From the NCBI RefSeq assembly GCF_000023905.1, contig NC_013192.1:1054001-1118000 (forward strand): a stretch of DNA of 64,000 nt, written 5' to 3'. Numbering within the stretch: position 1 is the first letter of the stretch; every line of letters begins with the position of its first letter. The position numbers and the translations under genes were made by a program. Origin of the DNA: Leptotrichia buccalis C-1013-b. GTDB taxonomy: Bacteria; Fusobacteriota; Fusobacteriia; Fusobacteriales; Leptotrichiaceae. Under the pieces are notes generated by a model, which was given only the letters and a program-made list of their open reading frames with translations, was not told where the DNA came from and did not search any database. This document shows positions 17,417 through 26,958 of the stretch, in pieces.

Positions 17417-17422
17417 CCTATT
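17401..17422. terminator. Bidirectional terminator at the element boundary
   Basis: AATAGGCTA-TCAT-TAGCCTATT forms an 9-bp hairpin between the convergent integrase and Na/Pi transporter genes. T runs are short, so it is a moderate terminator. The right attachment site of the element should lie about here. Confidence 0.6.
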
Positions 17423-17431
17423 ATCAAACAT

Positions 17432-19087
17432 CTAATTTGCTCTGTTTTCAATCATTTTTTCAACAAGGTTTCTAGCATGATCTCCAATTCTTGTAAAATG
17501 TGACACAACATCTATATAATAAAGTCCAGCTTTTACATCACATTGCTGCTTACTGACCCTTTTTATATGGGCCTTTCTTACTTCCTTTTCTTTGGCATAA
17601 AGTTTATTGTGCAAGTCAACTACTGCAAAAGCTTTTTCTGTATCGTCATTTTTTAGTGCTTCTTCGGCTGTTTCAATAATTCTTTTCGAAATTCTGAACA
17701 GTTTTTCAATTTCTTGGTGAGCTACATCAGTAAATACTACTTTTTTCTTAATTTCATATCGCACATCTCTTATAATTCCGATTGCATGATCCCCTATACG
17801 TTCTACATCACGGCACATATCAAGATACATGCTGATTTCTTCCCCGTCTTTTTCAGTTATATGTTCTTGAGATAATGTTGTTAAGTATTTTGTGATTTCC
17901 TGATCAATGTTATTTATTGCATCTTCTGATTTTTCTACTCTTTCTGCATCTTTTTCGTCGTGATCATGGAAAAATTTAACTGATCTTTCTAAACTTTTGA
18001 GTGTGATTGAAATCATAGAAAGCATCTCCTGTTTAACTTGTCCCAAGGCAATTGACGGTGCGGAAATTAATGCTGAATCCAAATATTTTGGCTTATGTTC
18101 AACTTTATCTTCATCTTTTTCTTTAATTACTTTTACAACTATGTATTCTAATAGTCCAATGAATGGAAATAATAAAATTGTTGTCATGACATTGAATGAA
18201 CCATGTGCAAATGCTATTGTAACTTTTGGATTCAAATGAAGAATTTGAGCCATTTTTTCTACAAATATAGAAAATGGTGACAATAAGACTAGAAAAATTG
18301 CTGTTCCAATTATATTGAACATTGTATGTGATAAGGCTAATCTTTTTGCAGAAGTATTTGCACCAATTACTGCAATTATAGCTGTAATAGTTGTTCCAAT
18401 GTTATCTCCAAAAAGTACTGGTAAAGCAGCTTTTAGTGTTATAAGGTTTTCTTGATATACATTTTGTAAAATACTTATTGTCGCACTTGAAGCTTGTACA
18501 AGCATGGTAATTATAGTTCCAATGAATACTCCTAAAATAGGTTGATGACTAAGTTTTACAGTTAAATCTGTAAATGCTGGTAGATACTTAAGTGGCTCCA
18601 TTGCACCTGACATTAAAGTTAATGCAAAAAATATTCCTCCAAAACCAAACAAAATTCGACCCAAATTGTTTATGAAATTATGTCTTACAAAAAATAGGCA
18701 TGCTGCTCCTAAAAATAATATGGGCAAAGCATAATGCGTGATATTAAAACCGATAATGAAAGTTGTAATTGTTGTACCAATGTTAGCTCCCATAATAATC
18801 CCTATTGCTTGTCTTAAAGTCAAAAGACCTGCTCCAACTAATCCTATCGTAATAACTGACGTACCTGAACTTGACTGTATTAAAGCTGTTACAAAAATCC
18901 CGACTAACACACCTAGAAATGGTGAAGTTGTATATTTATCCAAAATAAATCGAAGTCTATCTCCAGCCGCCATTTGCAGCCCATCCCCCATATATTTTAT
19001 ACAGAATAGGAACAATCCTAATCCTCCTAGAAATCCGAACGCCATCTGCTGATAGTTAATCGTATTGAGTGCTACTTCATTCATCAA
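17432..19087 (-). CDS. Na/Pi cotransporter (NptA type) with PhoU-like tail
   Basis: A 551-residue inner-membrane symporter that takes up phosphate with sodium. The first 310 residues hold the inverted repeats of the Na/Pi family: 'ALIQSSSGTSV' near residue 65 and 'MLVQASSATIS' near residue 197. The C-terminal 200 residues are a helical PhoU-like domain ('MCRDVERIGDHAIGIIRDV'), common in bacterial homologues and likely regulatory. It is convergent with the integrase and stands alone. The stretch upstream (19088-19603) carries its promoter region. Confidence 0.92.
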   Translation of the reverse strand: MMNEVALNTINYQQMAFGFLGGLGLFLFCIKYMGDGLQMAAGDRLRFILDKYTTSPFLGVLVGIFVTALIQSSSGTSVITIGLVGAGLLTLRQAIGIIMGANIGTTITTFIIGFNITHYALPILFLGAACLFFVRHNFINNLGRILFGFGGIFFALTLMSGAMEPLKYLPAFTDLTVKLSHQPILGVFIGTIITMLVQASSATISILQNVYQENLITLKAALPVLFGDNIGTTITAIIAVIGANTSAKRLALSHTMFNIIGTAIFLVLLSPFSIFVEKMAQILHLNPKVTIAFAHGSFNVMTTILLFPFIGLLEYIVVKVIKEKDEDKVEHKPKYLDSALISAPSIALGQVKQEMLSMISITLKSLERSVKFFHDHDEKDAERVEKSEDAINNIDQEITKYLTTLSQEHITEKDGEEISMYLDMCRDVERIGDHAIGIIRDVRYEIKKKVVFTDVAHQEIEKLFRISKRIIETAEEALKNDDTEKAFAVVDLHNKLYAKEKEVRKAHIKRVSKQQCDVKAGLYYIDVVSHFTRIGDHARNLVEKMIENRAN

Positions 19088-19603
19088 ATCAATCCTCTCT
19101 TAATTTTTTATTTTTTGATTATGATTTTTTGTTCAAAGTTAGAATTTTTAGTCAAATTCTTTCTTCGTTATATTTATATCATATTTTTTCTAAATTTGCT
19201 ATTATTTTTTACTGTGTATCAAAGTAAAAATTTTGTCTAGTTTGGTTTATAATTTTTAGTAATTTTTATTCAATAAAATTTATATTGATGCGATAATAAC
19301 GATAATAAAAAGATAATCATTAATTTTAAAGAATAGTGATATTATTAAAACATTTTTAGTATAATTATTGTGTACTAAAAAGTAAATTAATTGTTTTAAA
19401 AATAAAACACTTTTATAATATTTGATTTATTGAATTTTAACAATAAATCTTTATGAAAAAAGAAGATGGAATTATGGAAATCCTTTAGGAAAAATTTAAA
19501 TAATACATAAATAATAAAAATCTTGTAAAATTATTTGACTTAAACTGATTTTTTCTGATATAATGAATTTAAGAAGATAATAAATTTTAGGAGGAATATA
19601 AAG
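19088..19603. other. Non-coding intergenic region between two divergent genes
   Basis: 516 bases of very AT-rich DNA between the Na/Pi transporter and ldh starts. The only sites I can support are the ldh promoter (19535-19564) and its ribosome site TTAGGAGG. Several short frames exist but none has both a ribosome site and a plausible protein. Confidence 0.5.
19535..19564 (+). promoter_or_regulatory. ldh promoter
   Basis: TTGACT, an 18-base spacer and a perfect TATAAT, 40 bases upstream of the ldh start. Confidence 0.8.
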
Positions 19604-20638
19604 ATGAAAATTGTAGTTTTCGATGCAAAACCTTATGATATTGAGTTTTTTGACAAATGGAATGAAACGTTTGGAGCTAATATTACGTATTTTGAGGAAA
19701 AATTGAGTCTGAAAAACGTGATGCTTACTAAGTATCAAGATGTTGTCTGCACATTCGTAAATGATGATTTGAATGCAAAAGTACTAAATATCCTTGCAAA
19801 AAATGGAGTAAGATTAATTGCCGCAAGATGTGCTGGGTATAACAATATTGACTTGAAAGCTGCCCGTGAAAACAGAATTACTGTTTTAAGAGTTCCTGCG
19901 TATTCACCATATGCTGTTGCTGAACATTCATTGGCTCTTCTCATGTCAGTAAATAGAAAAACTCACAAAGCTTACAACAGAACGAGAGAAGGTAACTTTA
20001 GTTTAGCAGGGTTAACTGGAATGGATTTAAATGGAAAAACTGCTGGAATTATAGGAACTGGTAGAATTGCGAGAATTTTCATAAGAATTTTAAACGGATT
20101 AGGAATGAAAGTTATTGGTTACGATAAATTCCCTAATGAACAAGCTGCAAAAGAAGAAAATTTCACTTATGTAACATTAGATGAAATATTTGCAAATTCT
20201 GATGTGATTTCATTACATTGCCCATTATTCCCTGAAACAAGACATACAATTAACAAAGAAACTATTGCTAAAATGAAAGATGGCGTTATTATCATCAATG
20301 CTGCTAGAGGTGGATTAATTGATACTGAAGCGCTAGTTGAAGGATTAAAAGATAAAAAAATCGGTGGAGCAGGACTTGATGTTTATGAAAATGAAAGCAG
20401 TTATTTCTTTGAAGATGAGTCAGCAAGCGTGTTAGAAGATGATTTGCTAGCTAGATTGCTATCGTTTAATAACGTCGTTTTAACTTCTCACCAAGCATTC
20501 TTAACAAAAGAAGCGTTAGACAATATTGCTGAGGCAACATTTAACAATATTTTATCTTATGTAAAAGAAGAACCATTGACAAATGAAGTTTGGTACAATG
20601 AAGAAACTGGTAAAGTTGTTGAAGGTTTAAGAAAATAA
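19604..20638 (+). CDS. ldhA: Fermentative D-lactate dehydrogenase
   Basis: A 344-residue D-2-hydroxyacid dehydrogenase that reduces pyruvate to D-lactate with NADH and so regenerates NAD+. It has the Rossmann motif 'GIIGTGRIARIF' (about residues 149-160), the catalytic Arg in 'INAARGGLID' (about 232), the Glu in 'GLDVYENE' (about 262) and the catalytic His in 'LTSHQAFLT' (about 295). The N-terminal 'CAGYNNIDL' is also typical. Length and motifs match LdhA. It is preceded by a strong promoter and followed by a terminator, so it is monocistronic. Lactate is the main end product of Leptotrichia, which fits. Confidence 0.93.
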   Translation: MKIVVFDAKPYDIEFFDKWNETFGANITYFEEKLSLKNVMLTKYQDVVCTFVNDDLNAKVLNILAKNGVRLIAARCAGYNNIDLKAARENRITVLRVPAYSPYAVAEHSLALLMSVNRKTHKAYNRTREGNFSLAGLTGMDLNGKTAGIIGTGRIARIFIRILNGLGMKVIGYDKFPNEQAAKEENFTYVTLDEIFANSDVISLHCPLFPETRHTINKETIAKMKDGVIIINAARGGLIDTEALVEGLKDKKIGGAGLDVYENESSYFFEDESASVLEDDLLARLLSFNNVVLTSHQAFLTKEALDNIAEATFNNILSYVKEEPLTNEVWYNEETGKVVEGLRK

Positions 20639-20689
20639 TTATCATCTAACAAAATATTTAAAAAAGTTTTTATTTTCTAAGAATTTAAA

Positions 20690-20722
20690 GAGAGGCTGTT
20701 TTAAAGGGCAGCTTCTTTTAAT
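20690..20722 (+). terminator. ldh terminator
   Basis: A hairpin GAGAGGCTG/CAGCTTCTT (two G-T pairs) followed by TTT, 50 bases after the ldh stop. Confidence 0.65.
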
Positions 20723-20795
20723 ATTTTCCTAAAATTGAATTATAAAAAATTAGAGTTTTAGTAAATTTTTACTTAAAAAGAGAGGTATAAAAAAT

Positions 20796-21891
20796 ATGGA
20801 TTTATTTGAAATAAAAAAACAAAATGAAATAAATGAAATTAATATTGAAGAAATTAGGAGGCATCTTTGACCTTGAAAATTTGAAAATTGAAATAGAAAA
20901 TTTGGAAAAACAGACATTTGAGCCTGATTTTTGGAATGCTGAAAACAGTCAAGAAATTTTGAAAAATATCAGTGCAAAGAAAAAAATGCTTGAAGAATAT
21001 GATAATTTAAACGGACTTTTTGAAGATGTTTCTACGATTATCGAGTTTATTGAGATGGGAGACAATTCTTTTGAAAATGAGCTTGAGCAGAAAGCAAAGA
21101 AGTTAGAGAATGAAATTGACAATTTTAAGACTAAACTGCTTTTAGATGAAGAATACGATACGAATAATGCGATTCTTACTATAAATTCAGGTGCTGGCGG
21201 TACAGAAGCCTGCGATTGGGCAGAAATGCTTTACAGAATGTATGACAGATGGGCTAATCGTCATAATTTTAAAGTAGAAGTTCTGGACAGTCTGGCTGGG
21301 GAAGAAGCTGGGATAAAAAGTATTACATTGAATATAAAGGGAAGTTATGCTTACGGCTATTTAAAGGGAGAAAAAGGTGTTCACAGACTTGTTAGAATTT
21401 CTCCGTTTGATTCAAATGCTAGACGACATACTTCATTTGCCGCAGTAAATGTAACTCCTGAAATAGAAGATGACGTGGAAATAAATATTCGTACAGAAGA
21501 CTTGAAAATTGATACGTATCGTGCGAGTGGAGCTGGAGGACAGCACGTAAATACAACAGATTCAGCTGTAAGAATTACACATATTCCAACAAATACAGTA
21601 GTTACTTGTCAAAATGAACGTTCACAGCTAAAAAATCGTGAAACTGCAATGAAAATATTAAAATCAAAATTATTTGAACTGGAATTGGAAAAACGGGAAA
21701 AGGAAATGGCAGAATTAAAAGGAACCGAATCAAAAATCGAATGGGGAAGCCAAATCCGTTCATATGTTTTCCAGCCTTATAAAATGGTAAAGGATCATAG
21801 AACAAAGGCTGAAGAGGGAAATGTGGAAAAAGTTATGGATGGAGACATTGATTTATTTATAAATGAATATTTAAAATATTCTAAATCTTAA
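20796..21891 (+). CDS. prfB: Peptide chain release factor 2, with programmed +1 frameshift
   Basis: RF2 terminates translation at UGA and UAA. The gene starts at ATG 20796 with AGAGGT ahead. After 24 codons it reaches an in-frame TGA (20868-20870) set in the classic slippery context: an AGGAGG Shine-Dalgarno-like sequence, then CAT CTT TGA C. A +1 slip on CTT-T gives '...RRHLDLENLKIEIENL', and the frame continues to 21891. This makes a protein of about 364 residues. The SPF stop-codon recognition tripeptide ('RISPFDSNARRHTSF') is near residue 200 and the catalytic GGQ near 248. The frameshift provides autoregulation by RF2 level; it is not a defect. Confidence 0.97.
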
Positions 21892-22269
21892 TAAATGATA
21901 TGAAAAAATAAAAGAAGTTGAATAGATTTAAAAACGAAGGTTTTATTTTGTGAAAAATAAGAATTATTAATTGGTTGTTGGTTTGTATTTATTTGAACAT
22001 TCTATTTTTTACTTCCTTTGTAATAAATTTGTATATATTAAATATAAATATATTGTATATAAAATACAAAATAAAATATTAAGTTTGTATATGTTTAAAT
22101 TCTAATTTAATAATAATATAATAAAATTCATTAAAACAAAAACATAAATAAAGAATAAAAATATCTAAAAAAATAAAATAAAGTCCTTGAATAATTTCAA
22201 AAAGTGAAGTACAATTATAGTAAATAATAAAACTTTTTAGAAAATATAAAAACTTTAGGAGGTAATGGA
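21892..22269. other. Non-coding intergenic region upstream of deoD
   Basis: 378 AT-rich bases. Apart from the deoD promoter at 22187-22215 and its ribosome site AGGAGG, I see nothing: no RNA gene, no repeat shared with the rest of the window and no supported small gene. Confidence 0.5.
22187..22215 (+). promoter_or_regulatory. deoD promoter
   Basis: TTGAAT, a 17-base spacer and TACAAT, 55 bases upstream of deoD. Confidence 0.6.
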
Positions 22270-22980
22270 ATGGGAACGCCACATATTGGGGCAAATAGAG
22301 GAGATGTTGCAGAAACTATATTGTTGCCGGGAGATCCGCTTAGGGCAAAATATATTGCAGAGACATTTTTGGAAGATGTTGTTCAGTATAACAATGTTAG
22401 AGGGATGCTAGGATTTACTGGTACTTATAAAGGGAAGAAAGTATCTGTTCAGGGAACAGGAATGGGAGTGCCTTCGATTGGGATTTATTCACATGAACTG
22501 ATAACTGAATTTGGAGTAAAAAATTTGATTAGAGTAGGAACTGCTGGTTCTTATCAGGAAGATGTAAAAGTTAGGGACGTTGTTATCGCAATGTCGGCTT
22601 CAACAGATTCTGCTATTAACAAGTTGAGATTTAATGGAGCAGATTATGCACCTACAGCAAGTTCAGACTTAGTTTTCAAGGCTTATGAAATTGCTAAGGC
22701 GAAAGGATTGAATGTAAAGGCTGGAAATGTATTTACAAGTGATACTTTCTATGGAGATGATCCTAATGCTTGGAAAAAATGGGCTGAATTTGGAGTATTA
22801 TGTGTAGAAATGGAAACAGCACAACTTTATACAACTGCAGCAAAATTAGGGGTAAATGCCTTGACATTGCTTACAATTAGTGATTCATTCATTACTCATG
22901 AGGTAACAAGTGCTGAGGAAAGACAAACAACTTTCAATGAAATGATAGAAGTGGCCTTAGAAACAGCATTACAGCTTTAA
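22270..22980 (+). CDS. deoD: Purine nucleoside phosphorylase
   Basis: A 236-residue hexameric PNP that splits purine (deoxy)nucleosides with phosphate into base and (deoxy)ribose 1-phosphate for salvage. The order of motifs is standard: '[21 protein letters not shown]' split around residue 10-20, '[16 protein letters not shown]' near 62-77, and '[13 protein letters not shown]' near 180, with the Glu that binds the ribose. The length is exact for DeoD. It has a strong AGGAGG ribosome site and its own promoter. Confidence 0.97.
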   Translation: MGTPHIGANRGDVAETILLPGDPLRAKYIAETFLEDVVQYNNVRGMLGFTGTYKGKKVSVQGTGMGVPSIGIYSHELITEFGVKNLIRVGTAGSYQEDVKVRDVVIAMSASTDSAINKLRFNGADYAPTASSDLVFKAYEIAKAKGLNVKAGNVFTSDTFYGDDPNAWKKWAEFGVLCVEMETAQLYTTAAKLGVNALTLLTISDSFITHEVTSAEERQTTFNEMIEVALETALQL

Positions 22981-23017
22981 AATAATTAAAGAAAATAACT
23001 AAAGGGAGAAAAAATTA

Positions 23018-23167
23018 GTGGAATTTTATAAAAGATTAGTTATAAAAATTTTGGAACGTAGTTCAGTTGGATCTGAAAATAGAATTTTGAAAAAGTTAAA
23101 AAGCGGGTATGACTTGACACAGAGAGAAATGTCAGAACTTGAAGAATTACTGGAAAATATTTTATAA
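23018..23167 (+). CDS. 49-residue conserved-looking small protein
   Basis: A GTG-started frame with an AAGGGAG ribosome site 8 bases ahead, encoding a helical, charged protein: 'EFYKRLVIKILERSSVGSE', then 'RILKKLKSGYDLTQREMSELEELLENIL'. It lies 37 bases after deoD and ends 33 bases before a hairpin, so it is the last gene of the deoD unit. I do not recognise it. The pattern and clean flanks suggest a real gene. It may be a small helical adaptor. Confidence 0.6.
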   Translation: MEFYKRLVIKILERSSVGSENRILKKLKSGYDLTQREMSELEELLENIL

Positions 23168-23200
23168 ATAAAGATATTTAATAAATCTTTATCTTTGAGA

Positions 23201-23219
23201 CAAGGGGATTATCCCCTTG
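23201..23219 (+). terminator. Hairpin after the deoD unit
   Basis: CAAGGGGA-TTA-TCCCCTTG followed by TTGTTAATTT, an 8-bp GC-rich stem ending the deoD unit. It resembles the core palindrome of the MITE-like repeats at 35341 and 39298. Confidence 0.65.
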
Positions 23220-23252
23220 TTGTTAATTTAAACTAAAAGAAAGGAAAATAAA

Positions 23253-24737
23253 ATGAAAATAGAAAATTTATATCCTGAAAAAGTTTTTCACTATTTTAGT
23301 GAAATTTCAAAAATACCAAGAGGTTCAAGAAAAGAAAAAAAGATTAGTGACTGGATTGTAGAATTTGCGAAGGAAAGAAATCTGGAAGTTATTCAGGACA
23401 AGGCATTAAATGTATTAATAAGAAAGCCTGCAACAGTTGGATACGAGGAATATTCACCACTTATCCTGCAAGGACATATGGATATGGTTTGGGAAAAAAA
23501 TAAAAATACACAATTTGATTTTGAAACACAAGGAATTGAACTTGTTGTGGAAGATGGATACTTGAAGGCAAATGGCACAACACTTGGGGCAGATAATGGA
23601 ATTGCTGTGGCTTATGCACTTGCGATACTTGACAGCAATGACTTGAAACATCCAGCACTTGAAATTATTATCACAACTGACGAAGAAGACGGAATGAGCG
23701 GAGTTAATAACCTTGATTTTGGAATTTTTTCTGGAAAGACGCTTATAAACCTGGATACTGAAGAATATGGACAAGTTTATGTGAGCAGTGCAGGTGGTGC
23801 GAGAATCCTTAATGAGTTTAACTTTGATGCAGAAAAACTAGAAGAAGATGATACTGTCATAAGCGTTGATGTGAAAGGGCTTATAGGTGGTCATTCAGGT
23901 GCTGAAATTCATTTAGGATTAGGAAATTCAAATAAAATTTTGGCAGAAGTTCTGAATCACTTAAACAAAAAATACACTCTTGCAATAATGGATATTGACG
24001 GTGGGGAAAAGACTAATGCAATACCGAGAGAGGCTGTGGCGTTACTGGCTGTGAAACTTGAGGATGAAAAAGTCAGTGATTTTGAAAAATTAGCAAATCT
24101 TGCTTTTGAAAATATAATAAAGGATTTTAAAATTATTGATAAAAATCCAGTTATTGAAGTGAAGGAAGTTAAGAAAGAGGAACTAAAAAATCAAGGGAAA
24201 TTATCAATTTCAAACACAAATGCTGTTATTTCATTTTTCCACGAATTTCCAAATGGAGTTATCTCAATGAGTAAAGATATAGAAGGTCTTGTAGAAACTT
24301 CAATAAATCTTGGAGTTATAAAAACTGAAAATAAAGATGGAAAAATTACAATAAAAATTCAGGCATTACCAAGAAGTTCGGTAAATAAATCACTTGAAAA
24401 ATTACTAAATGATGTGAAGGAACTTTCTGAAAAATATGAAGTGGCAATAAAAGTAAATTCTCCATATCCATCTTGGGAATATCGAAAAGATTCAAAGATT
24501 CGTGAAATAGTTGTAAACTCATTTAAAAAAATAACAGGAAAAGATCCTGAAATTAAGGCAATTCACGCTGGACTTGAATGTGGAATTTTTGATAATAATA
24601 TGGAAAATGTTGATATTATTTCAATCGGACCTAATATTTACGGTGCTCACACTCCTGAAGAGAGAATGGAAATAGAGTCAGTTGGAAAAACTTGGGAATT
24701 ATTGTTAAAAGTTTTGGAAGATTACAACATTAAATAA
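23253..24737 (+). CDS. pepD: Aminoacyl-histidine dipeptidase (M20 family)
   Basis: A 494-residue cytosolic zinc dipeptidase (carnosinase-like PepD) that splits Xaa-His and other dipeptides. Metal and catalytic motifs are visible: 'LQGHMDMVWEKN' near residue 80, 'GADNGIAVAYALAIL' near 117, 'TTDEEDGMSGVNN' near 147 with the Glu-Glu pair, 'LIGGHSGAEIH' near 212 and 'HAGLECGIF' near 440. The length is that of PepD. It has an AAAGGAAA ribosome site and sits 28 bases before rnmV. Confidence 0.93.
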   Translation: MKIENLYPEKVFHYFSEISKIPRGSRKEKKISDWIVEFAKERNLEVIQDKALNVLIRKPATVGYEEYSPLILQGHMDMVWEKNKNTQFDFETQGIELVVEDGYLKANGTTLGADNGIAVAYALAILDSNDLKHPALEIIITTDEEDGMSGVNNLDFGIFSGKTLINLDTEEYGQVYVSSAGGARILNEFNFDAEKLEEDDTVISVDVKGLIGGHSGAEIHLGLGNSNKILAEVLNHLNKKYTLAIMDIDGGEKTNAIPREAVALLAVKLEDEKVSDFEKLANLAFENIIKDFKIIDKNPVIEVKEVKKEELKNQGKLSISNTNAVISFFHEFPNGVISMSKDIEGLVETSINLGVIKTENKDGKITIKIQALPRSSVNKSLEKLLNDVKELSEKYEVAIKVNSPYPSWEYRKDSKIREIVVNSFKKITGKDPEIKAIHAGLECGIFDNNMENVDIISIGPNIYGAHTPEERMEIESVGKTWELLLKVLEDYNIK

Positions 24738-24765
24738 AAAAGGAAAAGTTAGAAGGAAATGTTAA

Positions 24766-25350
24766 ATGAAAAAAGAGCCAAGTAAACAAGAAGAAAAATT
24801 GAAAATAAAAGAAATTATAGTAGTCGAAGGGCGAGATGACATAACAGCCATAAAACGAGTTGTAGATGCACACATTATTGCCTTAAACGGCTTCTCCGCA
24901 TTATCTGAAAAAACAATAAATAAAATAGTTGAACTATCAAAAAATAACGATTTAATTTTATTTACAGATCCTGATTTTGCAGGAAAAAAAATTCGTGATA
25001 CATTAAAAAAATATATTCCAAATATAAAACATGCTTTTGTAAGTCAAAAGGATGCAACGAGAAATGATAATATCGGCGTGGAAAATGCCAATGATAAAGC
25101 AATTTTAGAGGCATTAAAAAATGTTGTTACAGCTAATCAAGATGGTAAAAATAGATTTAATATTAGTGATTTGATTGATAATAGATTTGTTTCTGGAAGT
25201 AATGCAAAGGAACGTAGAATAATGCTTGGAGACATGCTGAAAATTGGCTATTATAATGCAAAACAGCTTTTAAAGGCTCTTAATTCATTTAATATTTCAC
25301 GTGAACAGTTTAATGCAGCAGTTAAAAAAATAAATAAAAATGACATATAA
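24766..25350 (+). CDS. rnmV: Ribonuclease M5
   Basis: A 194-residue Toprim nuclease that matures 5S rRNA. The Toprim motifs are 'IIVVEGRDD' near residue 15 and 'LFTDPDFAGKKIR' near 65, with the downstream 'VGVENANDKAI'-like segment ('IGVENANDKAILEAL') typical of RnmV. It is more usual beside ksgA; here it follows pepD by 28 bases. Confidence 0.93.
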   Translation: MKKEPSKQEEKLKIKEIIVVEGRDDITAIKRVVDAHIIALNGFSALSEKTINKIVELSKNNDLILFTDPDFAGKKIRDTLKKYIPNIKHAFVSQKDATRNDNIGVENANDKAILEALKNVVTANQDGKNRFNISDLIDNRFVSGSNAKERRIMLGDMLKIGYYNAKQLLKALNSFNISREQFNAAVKKINKNDI

Positions 25351-25518
25351 ATTTAGAATAACTAATCAATATATAAAAATTGTAATAAATATTGAATAAG
25401 CAATGAATATCATAAAGCTAAAACAGAATACCTGAAGAGAATTTTTAATTTGATATTTGAACATACGATAGATTTAGAATCTAATCGGTAGGCATGTGTG
25501 CAAGGAGGCAAAATAAGA

Positions 25519-26952
25519 ATGAGCGGACCTAAGGTAAGTAAGGCAGAATTAGACAGAATGAGACAAATAGAAGTACAGAAAAAAAAGCAGATTATGTGTG
25601 AAATTAAAAATAAAGAGAGGATAGTTAATAATTTTGATATAAGAATTATTGATTCTGATATTCATGAAAAGTTAGCTAAAAAATTTGAAATTATAAGAAA
25701 AAGATATTATAAAAGTTTAAATGAATTATCGAAAAAATCTAAAATTAAGATGGAAATTGATAAATTAGAAAGAATAAATGAAAATTCTGAAACAATATTA
25801 AGGAAATTTGAGAAGAGTTACGATACGGTATTTAAAAAAATTGAAGAAAATATTAATAAATTAAGTCAAAATGAAATTCAAGAAATAAAAATGAAAATAA
25901 TTCATTTAGTTGATGAAATTCCAGAAAAAGGGGAAACGGAAACTGAGATCATTTTAAAAAATGTAGAAAAAAATATAAATAAACTGTTTAAAGTAAATAA
26001 TAAAGATGTTGGAAAAATAAAGAATATAGAATTTCAGGAAATAAAATTAGAAAAACATGATAGAAGAAAGATATTTAGCTTTTCTATGAAAAATAAAAAA
26101 GTGAAAAAAAATGAAGAAATATCTTTATCATCTTCCAAAGAAATAGAACAAAATACAGAAGAAATTTTAGATAAACTTTATGATTTTATGAAGTCAGATA
26201 AATATACTATAGAAGACAGGCAGAGATTTCTTTGTATGGAAAAAGAAATTCTAGATATAAAAGAAGAAAAAGGAATCACTTTAGAAATAAAAAAATTATT
26301 GATATTGGAAAAAAAAGAAAATATAGAAACAAATTTAAAAAGAATAGAGGTAAATAATAAAGAAGTAGAATTTTTATATGATGATTATTTGAAAGAGGCG
26401 TACTATATTAATCATCAGAATATAAAATCAATAAGAGAATTTTCATCAAAAGAAGATATAAAAAGTGAGATTGAAATTTTGAGAAAAAAAGGTGAAGAAA
26501 TATCTAAGAGAGAATATATTAAGGAACAGCTTGATGAAGTTATGTTAAAGCACGGATATAATGTAATTGATTCTGAACATATAGAAAAAGCAAAAGAAGA
26601 TAACAGATTACTTTATGAAATTGATGATTCTACAGGAATAGATGTTTTTTTATCAGAAACCCAGACTCAGATGGTAACATTAAAAATTGTTGGAATTGGA
26701 TTTGATGAAGAAATAACAGAAAGAGAATCAGACAGGTTGTACGAGGAGCAATGCAATTTTTGTTCCATGTTTCCAGAGCTAGTAGAAGAATTAAGAATAA
26801 GAGGAGTTATACTTAATGAAGTAAGATATAATGAGGCTAATAAAAAGTATAATTCAAAAATCAAAATTAAAAAGAATGATAAGACCAAAAATAAAAAGAA
26901 AAAATCAAGAGAAAATATTAATAATAAAAAATATAGAGAAATTAAGAGGTAA
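25519..26952 (+). CDS. SGPK-type coiled-coil protein, first gene of the kinase operon
   Basis: A 477-residue soluble, Lys/Glu-rich protein. The chosen ATG (25519) gives the N-terminus MSGPKVSKAELDRMR and has an AAGGAGG ribosome site. An opening 'MSGPK' followed by a basic coiled coil is something I associate with uncharacterised proteins of bacterial signalling clusters; no function is known to me. Residues 20-340 are predicted coiled coil. Residues about 360-440 form a small acidic globular domain ('YEIDDSTGIDVFLSETQTQMVTL' split by two strands). The tail is very basic. The stop lies six bases before the FHA gene. It could be a scaffold or substrate of the kinase. Confidence 0.7.
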   Translation: MSGPKVSKAELDRMRQIEVQKKKQIMCEIKNKERIVNNFDIRIIDSDIHEKLAKKFEIIRKRYYKSLNELSKKSKIKMEIDKLERINENSETILRKFEKSYDTVFKKIEENINKLSQNEIQEIKMKIIHLVDEIPEKGETETEIILKNVEKNINKLFKVNNKDVGKIKNIEFQEIKLEKHDRRKIFSFSMKNKKVKKNEEISLSSSKEIEQNTEEILDKLYDFMKSDKYTIEDRQRFLCMEKEILDIKEEKGITLEIKKLLILEKKENIETNLKRIEVNNKEVEFLYDDYLKEAYYINHQNIKSIREFSSKEDIKSEIEILRKKGEEISKREYIKEQLDEVMLKHGYNVIDSEHIEKAKEDNRLLYEIDDSTGIDVFLSETQTQMVTLKIVGIGFDEEITERESDRLYEEQCNFCSMFPELVEELRIRGVILNEVRYNEANKKYNSKIKIKKNDKTKNKKKKSRENINNKKYREIKR

Positions 26953-26958
26953 ATAAAA

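Noticed and set aside
20833-21891. prfB starting at 20833
   Set aside because: The real start is ATG 20796 followed by the programmed +1 frameshift; 20833 is an internal ATG in the shifted frame.
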